Assembly: GCF_900492205.1 (NCBI RefSeq)
Contig: NZ_UEYQ01000029.1
Span: forward strand, 1 to 40,580
DNA: 40,580 bases
Direction of reading: 5' to 3'
Source of the DNA: Ciceribacter sp. T2.26MG-112.2
GTDB taxonomy: Bacteria; Pseudomonadota; Alphaproteobacteria; Rhizobiales; Rhizobiaceae
Shown here in pieces: positions 35,957-40,580 of the stretch; within the stretch, counting starts at the first letter, position 1, and each line of letters begins with the position of its first letter. The notes beneath the pieces are model-generated. The model searched no databases. It saw nothing but the letters and a program-made list of their open reading frames with translations, and was not told the DNA's origin. Position numbers and translations under genes: made by a program.

Positions 35957-36838
35957 ATGATCCCGTCCCACCGTCAAAGACCGGCCCTGCGCTTCGCGCC
36001 GAGCCCCAACGGCCTGCTGCATCTCGGCCACGCGCTGTCGGCGCTCTTGAATGCCGACAGGGCCGAAGCCCTCGGCGGCCGTTTGCTGCTGCGCATGGAA
36101 GACATAGACGTGACCCGCTGCACACCCGAATTCGAACAGGCGATCTTGGAAGACCTTGCCTGGCTCGGGCTCGACTGGGAGCAACCGGTGCGCCGCCAGT
36201 CGGAGCATTTCGACGACTACCGCGCGGCGCTCGACAGGCTGATTGCCCGCGGTCTCGCATATCCGGCCTTCATGACCCGTGGCGAGGTGAAGGCGCACGT
36301 CGCGGCAAGCGAAGCACAGGGCCGTTCCTGGCCACGCGATCCAGACGGCGCGTCGCACTATCCGCCTTTCGAGCGCGGCCTTTCCGACGGCGAGCGAAAG
36401 GCGCGCATCGCCGCCGGCGACCGCCACGCATGGCGGCTCGACATGGGACGGGCGATCGAAGCATGCGGCGAGCCACTGTCCTGGACGGAAACGGGCGACG
36501 GGGAAACCGGGGAGATCGCCGCCGATCCGGCGGCCTGGGGCGACGTCGTGCTGTGGCGCTCCGACGCGCCGTCGAGCTATCACCTGTCGGTCACCGTGGA
36601 CGATGCCCGGCAAGGGATCACGCACGTCGTTCGCGGCCTCGATCTCTTTCATGCGACTTCGGTGCATCGGCTCTTGCAGAGGCTGCTCGATCTGCCGGCC
36701 CCGGTCTATCATCACCACCGGCTGATCCTTGGGGCCGACGGGCGCAAGCTGTCGAAAAGCGAGGGCGACACCGGGCTGCGGGAACTGCGCCGGCAGGGCC
36801 TGACCTCAGCCGACATCCGCCGGCTGGTCGGGCTGTGA
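35957..36838 (+). CDS. gluQ: Glutamyl-Q tRNA(Asp) synthetase
   Basis: This 293-residue shortened glutamyl-tRNA synthetase attaches glutamate to the queuosine at position 34 of tRNA(Asp). The HIGH motif is HLGH at 22-25 and KMSKS is KLSKS at 264-268. The anticodon-binding half of GltX is absent, as expected. In the E. coli enzyme three cysteines and one tyrosine bind zinc; here the first two positions are A104 and M106 (YPAFMTR) and no cysteine is seen in the second half-site (near YPPFER), so the zinc site is probably lost, as I recall for other rhizobial versions. ATG at 35957 is chosen. It overlaps yihY by 33 bases at the 3' ends. Confidence 0.93.
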   Translation: MIPSHRQRPALRFAPSPNGLLHLGHALSALLNADRAEALGGRLLLRMEDIDVTRCTPEFEQAILEDLAWLGLDWEQPVRRQSEHFDDYRAALDRLIARGLAYPAFMTRGEVKAHVAASEAQGRSWPRDPDGASHYPPFERGLSDGERKARIAAGDRHAWRLDMGRAIEACGEPLSWTETGDGETGEIAADPAAWGDVVLWRSDAPSSYHLSVTVDDARQGITHVVRGLDLFHATSVHRLLQRLLDLPAPVYHHHRLILGADGRKLSKSEGDTGLRELRRQGLTSADIRRLVGL

Positions 36839-37705
36839 CTTGGGCACGTCGACCGCCCGGACCTTCTGGCCGAACACCTCGAATTTCAGAAGCGCCGCGT
36901 TGAACTCGGCGCCGATGATGAAGATCGCGCCGACCATGTAGAGGAAGACCAGCACCACCATGATCGAGGCGAGACCGGCATAGGTCGCGGCATAATTGGC
37001 AAAGCTCGCGAGATAATAGGCGAAGATCAGCGCGCCGACGAGCCAGAGGATCAGGGTCAAGAGCACGCCGGGAATGACGTCGCGGACGCGCCGATGGCCG
37101 GCCGGCAGGCCGAGATGGAAGACCATCAGGCCGAGGACCAGCACGGCGAGCGTGCCGTAGATCCGCCAGTTGGAGACGGTGGCGAGGAAATCCTCGAGCA
37201 GGGGAAACCATTTTTCGGCAAAGGCGAGCGCCACCGGGACCGCAACGAGAAGGGCGCTGATGGCGGCGAGCGCGATGACCGCGCCGATGACATAACCGAG
37301 GCTGACGAGGCGCGTGATGTACCAGGGGCGGGTCTCGGGTACGCGATAGGCGCGATTGAGCGACGCCCTGAGCGCCTCCACCCCATTGGAGGCGAAATAG
37401 GCGGCCGCCAGCACCGAGATCGTCAACAGGCCGCCGCGCGGGATGGTGAGCACCTCGACCACCTGATCCGACAGCGGCTTGGCGATCGCCTCCGGCCAGG
37501 TGTCGAAGATCAGATGCACGGCCGTGTCGGCAAAGCTGTCGGCACCGAGCAGGCCCGCCAGCGCCGTGCCGAAGATCAGGAAGGGAAAGACGGCCAGCAG
37601 CGCCGACAAGGCCACATGGCTCGCCATGGCCCAGCCGTCGTCTTCGCTGAAATGATTGAGGGCGTCGAAGCTGACCTTGTAGAGCATGCGCAGGAACGCC
37701 GGCAT
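36806..37705 (-). CDS. YihY/BrkB family inner-membrane protein
   Basis: This 299-residue protein has about six transmembrane spans. Typical marks are DALNHFSEDDGWAMASHVA at the start, the following LSALLAVFPFLIFG, NGVEALRASLNRAYRVPETR, and LWLVGALIFAYYLASFANYA. The family was once called RNase BN or virulence factor BrkB, but neither activity is generally accepted and the function is unknown; a transporter role is possible. The C-terminal tail is cytoplasmic and charged. Its last 11 codons overlap the end of gluQ on the other strand. It is divergent from the SDR gene. Confidence 0.92.
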   Translation of the reverse strand: MPAFLRMLYKVSFDALNHFSEDDGWAMASHVALSALLAVFPFLIFGTALAGLLGADSFADTAVHLIFDTWPEAIAKPLSDQVVEVLTIPRGGLLTISVLAAAYFASNGVEALRASLNRAYRVPETRPWYITRLVSLGYVIGAVIALAAISALLVAVPVALAFAEKWFPLLEDFLATVSNWRIYGTLAVLVLGLMVFHLGLPAGHRRVRDVIPGVLLTLILWLVGALIFAYYLASFANYAATYAGLASIMVVLVFLYMVGAIFIIGAEFNAALLKFEVFGQKVRAVDVPKSQPDQPADVG

Positions 37706-37802
37706 CAGATCTCCTTGCTTTCGCTGGCCGCTGGCTCGACGGACCGATTGTCACCCGCGAACGAATATGGGAAACCCGCACGGTTTGTACAGGGAACAAT
37801 CA

Positions 37803-38636
37803 ATGACGGACAGAGCGACCATCATCGTCACCGGCTGCTCGAGCGGGATTGGCGCCCATTGCGCAAGGGCGCTCGCCGCCGACGGGTGGCGCGTGTTCGC
37901 AACCGTCCGCAGGCCGGAAGATCTTCAGCCTCTCGAGGCCGACGGCATCGAGGCCCTGCTGATGGACTATACCGACGCGGCGAGCATTGCCGCGCTGGTC
38001 GAAGAGGTGACGAGACGGGCCGGCGGGCGGATCGACGCGCTGTTCAACAACGGCGCCTATGGCCAGCCGGGCGCGATCGAGGATCTGTCGACCGACGTTC
38101 TCCGACAACAGTTCGAGGCCAATTTCTTTGGTTGGCACGAGCTGACCAGGCGGGTGATCCCGCTGATGCGGGCCCGCGGCCAGGGCCGGATCGTCCAGTG
38201 CTCCTCCATCCTCGGGCTCCTGCCCTACCGCTATCGCGGCGCCTATACCGCCTCGAAATATGCGCTTGAAGGCCTCACCGTCACGCTCAGGATGGAACTC
38301 GAAGGTTCAGGCATCCTCGTCAGCCTGATCGAGCCGGGGCCGATCGAAAGCCGCTTCACCGCCAATGCGCTGAAGATGATCGAGGAAAATGTCGACCTCG
38401 ACAATTCCGCCCATGCGGGGGAATACAAACGTCAGTTGGCGCGCCTCGACGGGACAGGGCCGGTCAACCGCTACAAGCTCGGTCCGGACGCCGTCTACAA
38501 AGTGCTGAAACACGCCTTGACCGCCACCCGCCCCCGCACACATTATCCCGTTACCGTTCCAGCCCGGCGGGGCATTTTGCTGAAACGCCTGCTGCCGGCC
38601 GATCTCTTCTACCGGCTGATGCGGATGCTGGACTGA
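37803..38636 (+). CDS. Short-chain dehydrogenase/reductase (SDR) family oxidoreductase
   Basis: This 277-residue NAD(P)-dependent enzyme has the glycine-rich TGCSSGIG at 10-17, the NNGAYG motif, and the catalytic S135, Y148 and K152 (YTASK). The fold and length are of the classical SDR type. Basic residues after the first strand (VRRPEDL) suggest NADP(H). Substrate is unknown; the C-terminal region (RRGILLKRLLPADLFYRLMR) resembles SDRs acting on lipids or steroids. The ATG at 37803 follows GGGAACA. The next gene, a small membrane protein, begins 30 bases on, so the four genes to 40272 may be one operon. Confidence 0.9.
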   Translation: MTDRATIIVTGCSSGIGAHCARALAADGWRVFATVRRPEDLQPLEADGIEALLMDYTDAASIAALVEEVTRRAGGRIDALFNNGAYGQPGAIEDLSTDVLRQQFEANFFGWHELTRRVIPLMRARGQGRIVQCSSILGLLPYRYRGAYTASKYALEGLTVTLRMELEGSGILVSLIEPGPIESRFTANALKMIEENVDLDNSAHAGEYKRQLARLDGTGPVNRYKLGPDAVYKVLKHALTATRPRTHYPVTVPARRGILLKRLLPADLFYRLMRMLD

Positions 38637-38666
38637 CAAACCTTTGAGAAAGCTCGCATAAAAACG

Positions 38667-38864
38667 ATGTCCACCTTCACCACCGTGCTCACCCTGATCG
38701 TCATGGGGCTCGTCGTCCTGGTTCTCATCCGGGGCCTTTTCAACATGATGAAGGGCGGCAGCGGCAACACCTCCAACAAGCTGATGCGTATGCGCGTGAT
38801 CCTCCAGGCCGTGGCGGTCGCGCTGATCATGCTGACGCTGTGGCTGACCGGCGGCGGCCGCTAG
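38667..38864 (+). CDS. Small twin-transmembrane (HIG1-like) protein
   Basis: This 65-residue protein has two hydrophobic spans (about 5-26 and 43-61) joined by a loop with NTSNKLMRMRVILQ. The N-x-L-M-R-x-R-V-x-x-Q pattern resembles HIG1-domain proteins, which associate with respiratory complexes in mitochondria and some alphaproteobacteria. I recall it being annotated in rhizobia as 'twin transmembrane protein' next to the cobalamin adenosyltransferase, as here (15 bases between). Function not established. Confidence 0.8.
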   Translation: MSTFTTVLTLIVMGLVVLVLIRGLFNMMKGGSGNTSNKLMRMRVILQAVAVALIMLTLWLTGGGR

Positions 38865-38879
38865 GAAAGGAACGACAAG

Positions 38880-39458
38880 ATGGTCAGGCTCAACAAGATC
38901 TATACCCGCACCGGCGACGACGGCACCACTGCGCTGGTCACCGGCCCGCGCCGGCTGAAGCACGATCTGCGCGTCGACGCCTATGGCACGATCGACGAGA
39001 CCAATTCGACGATCGGGGTCGCCCGGCTGCACACCGGCGGAATGCCCGAACTGGACGGCATGCTGATGCGCATCCAGAACGACCTGTTCGACCTCGGGGC
39101 CGATCTGGCGGCGCCCGAAACCGGCGAGACGCTGTCCTACGAGCCGCTGCGGGTGATCGAGGCGCAGGTCACGCGCATCGAGGGCGAGATCGACCAGCTG
39201 AACGCCAATCTCGATCCGCTCAAGTCCTTCATCCTGCCGGGCGGATCGCCGGCCGCCGCCCATCTGCATCTGGCCCGCACGGTGGCGCGGCGCGCCGAGC
39301 GCATCATGGTCGAACTGTCGCGCTTCGAAGGCGAGACGATCGACGAACCGGCGCTGAAATACATCAACCGTCTGTCCGACTTCCTGTTCGTTGCCGCCCG
39401 CTTCGCCAATGACGGCGGCAAGGCCGACATTCTCTGGGTTCCGGGCAAGAACCGATAG
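38880..39458 (+). CDS. Cob(I)yrinic acid a,c-diamide adenosyltransferase, PduO type
   Basis: This 192-residue enzyme transfers the 5'-deoxyadenosyl group of ATP to cob(I)alamin, making coenzyme B12. The ATP-binding TRTGDDGTT is at residues 9-17, D33/YGTIDETNS follows, and the C-terminal helices have RRAERIMVEL and NRLSDFLFVAAR, all PduO-type marks and not CobA or EutT. Four-helix fold, likely a trimer. AAAGGA precedes the ATG. It lies between the small membrane protein and the rhomboid gene. I see no cobalamin riboswitch in the short gap before it. Confidence 0.93.
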   Translation: MVRLNKIYTRTGDDGTTALVTGPRRLKHDLRVDAYGTIDETNSTIGVARLHTGGMPELDGMLMRIQNDLFDLGADLAAPETGETLSYEPLRVIEAQVTRIEGEIDQLNANLDPLKSFILPGGSPAAAHLHLARTVARRAERIMVELSRFEGETIDEPALKYINRLSDFLFVAARFANDGGKADILWVPGKNR

Positions 39459-39486
39459 ACGGCCGACAGGCCAAGGGGGTCGTCAA

Positions 39487-40272
39487 GTGTTCATTCCGCT
39501 GCACGACCGCAACGCCCTCAAGCACATCCGGCGGCAATACGTCACCTTCGGCCTGATCCTCGCCAATGTCCTGATCTTCGCCTTCACCGTCCTTCTGACG
39601 CCGGAAGCGGTGGCGGAGGCGAGCGTCTTCGGCTTCGGCTTCATCCCGGCCGTGGTGTTCGACAGCGCCGTGCTCGATCCTTCGCTGGTGATCGTGCCGC
39701 CCGACGCGACCTTTCTCACCTATTCTTTCCTGCATGTGGACCTGATGCATCTCGGCTCCAACATGCTGTTCCTCTGGGTGTTCGGCGACAATGTCGAGGA
39801 TGCGCTGGGGCATTTTCGCTTCCTGATCTTCTATCTCGCCTGCGCCGCGGCCGGCGCCCTGTTCCACGCCCTCGTCGCGCCGCTGTCGCAAGCGCCGCTG
39901 ATCGGCGCCTCAGGTGCCGTCTCCGGCGTGGTCGCGGCCTATCTCATGCTCCATCCGAAGGTGCGGATCTGGGTCCTCGTGCTGTTCCGCTTTCCCCTGC
40001 CGCTGCCCGCCTTCGTGCCACTGGCCTTCTGGATCGGCCAGCAGTTCTTCATGTTGCTGGCCGACGGCGAAACCAATGTCTCCTGGGGCGCCCATGTCGG
40101 CGGCATCCTGGCAGGCGCAATTCTCGTGCTGTTCATGCGCCGTCGCGGGGTGCCGCTGTTCGACCGTACCATCGTCACGCCGGCTGCCGTCCGGCATCGC
40201 CTCGAGCCCGCTCCGCGGGTGGTCCTGCCGGCCCCGGTTGAGGCGAAGCGCCCCGTTCACTGGGGCCGTTGA
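39487..40272 (+). CDS. Rhomboid family intramembrane serine protease
   Basis: This 261-residue protein should cleave membrane proteins within or near the bilayer. The catalytic dyad is S142 (GASGAVSG) and H203 (WGAHVGG), with N92 in HLGSNMLFLW as the oxyanion residue. About six transmembrane spans are seen. FLHVDLMHLGSN is the usual rhomboid signature. The start is GTG with AAGGGGG about 8 bases upstream; a frame open 32 codons further up lies in the pduO gene. The C-terminal tail (about 225-261) is polar and extra to the fold. Its substrate is unknown. Confidence 0.92.
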   Translation: MFIPLHDRNALKHIRRQYVTFGLILANVLIFAFTVLLTPEAVAEASVFGFGFIPAVVFDSAVLDPSLVIVPPDATFLTYSFLHVDLMHLGSNMLFLWVFGDNVEDALGHFRFLIFYLACAAAGALFHALVAPLSQAPLIGASGAVSGVVAAYLMLHPKVRIWVLVLFRFPLPLPAFVPLAFWIGQQFFMLLADGETNVSWGAHVGGILAGAILVLFMRRRGVPLFDRTIVTPAAVRHRLEPAPRVVLPAPVEAKRPVHWGR

Positions 40273-40293
40273 GCAAAATCGCGACGAGAAATG

Positions 40294-40322
40294 TTGACGC
40301 GCACGTAAACGTCAATTATTCC
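40294..40322 (+). promoter_or_regulatory. Candidate etfB promoter with LiuR-like palindrome
   Basis: TTGACG (40294-40299), 17 bases, TATTCC (40317-40322) is a possible sigma-70 promoter. Between them, CGCACGTAAACGTCAA (40300-40315) resembles the MerR-family LiuR site as I recall it (ACGT-NN-ACGT flanked by TT/AA), with a perfect core and right arm. TTGACG and CGTCAA (40310-40315) are also inverted repeats across it. MerR regulators typically bind between -35 and -10, as here. Confidence 0.5.
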
Positions 40323-40454
40323 TTCGGCAAAATCAGAACGCCCTTCGCAGGAGCGTTGTGTTTGGGGAAAAAATGCGTATCGATGTCGCCATTCGAACAT
40401 CGGCGGACCGCGCTTGAGCGCATTTTCCGGCGGGAGCAGTGAAGGAAGGAACCC

Positions 40455-40580
40455 ATGAAGATACTCGTGACCGTTAAGCGGGTTGTGGACTACAACGTCA
40501 AGATCCGCGTCAAGACGGACGGGACCGGCGTGGAGCTGGCCAACGTCAAGATGTCGATGAACCCGTTCGATGAAATCGCC
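40455..40580 (+). CDS. etfB: Electron transfer flavoprotein beta subunit (partial)
   Basis: The first 42 codons ([20 protein letters not shown] and on to NPFDEIA) match the beta subunit of electron transfer flavoprotein, which with the alpha subunit takes electrons from acyl-CoA and other dehydrogenases and hands them to ETF-ubiquinone oxidoreductase. The window ends inside the gene. GAAGGAAGGA lies a few bases before the ATG. The 182 bases upstream hold a candidate promoter with a MerR-type palindrome. etfA is expected just beyond the window. Confidence 0.93.
   Translation, partial: MKILVTVKRVVDYNVKIRVKTDGTGVELANVKMSMNPFDEIA

Noticed and set aside
38865..38879. Cobalamin riboswitch before the PduO-type gene
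   Set aside because: Only 15 bases separate the two genes, enough for a ribosome site alone.

Overview
The window is a GC-rich segment of an alphaproteobacterial chromosome, most likely from the Rhizobiaceae (Rhizobium/Agrobacterium/Ensifer relatives). The protein sequences, the gene order (clpB, prmC-prfA-ptsP-lysC, ubiG, then argJ and a parvulin divergent from secA), a DUF4167 protein and the codon use all point that way. I recognise 41 protein genes (one frameshifted, one cut by the window end) and one tRNA-Leu(CAA). There is no integrase, transposase, phage gene or CRISPR array. This is mostly core genome with a few accessory genes.

Layout. 1-570: a 5' stretch without a convincing gene. 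571-2520: an M23 murein endopeptidase. 2659-5262: clpB (minus), with a good sigma-32-type promoter. 5582-12277: a long minus-strand block of a DUF4167 protein, prmC, prfA, ptsP (EI-Ntr) and lysC. 12496-13251: a secreted SH3 protein with a decapeptide repeat tail. 13751-15540: a Cys-rich small protein, ubiG and a DUF924 gene. 15566-18534 (minus): comF, grxC, a nitrilase-family amidase, DUF1178 and DUF3291, the last four packed tightly. 18599-19498: a methyltransferase-like protein. 19587-20121: an orphan Flp pilin and a 101-residue membrane protein. 20225-23584 (minus): parvulin, argJ, GNAT, mutT. 23827-29378: secA, a polysaccharide flippase and a BioF2/CelD-like acetyltransferase. 29394-33145: an acyl-CoA synthetase, an MbcA/ParS-like small protein, a tautomerase and a divergent frameshifted LysR regulator. 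33213-33297: tRNA-Leu. 33487-40272: YqaA/DedA, DsbB, an HNH nuclease, an AlkA-type glycosylase, GluQ, YihY, an SDR, a small membrane protein, a PduO adenosyltransferase and a rhomboid protease. 40455-end: the first 42 codons of etfB.

Working groups. prfA and prmC are a release factor and the enzyme that methylates its GGQ motif, overlapping by 4 bases. grxC beside the nitrilase homologue suggests glutathione handling and repair of deaminated glutathione. The flippase and BioF2-like protein are probably one surface-polysaccharide unit. secA, the parvulin, DsbB and rhomboid belong to envelope protein export and folding or processing. etfB follows a promoter that carries a LiuR-like MerR-family palindrome, which would tie it to branched-chain amino acid or acyl-CoA catabolism.

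I did not find a clearly new multi-gene system. The best leads are the grxC-nit-DUF1178-DUF3291 chain, the lone Flp pilin with its small membrane partner, the orphan MbcA/ParS-like protein, the palindrome cluster at 13608-13672, the frameshifted LysR gene and the candidate etfB operator.
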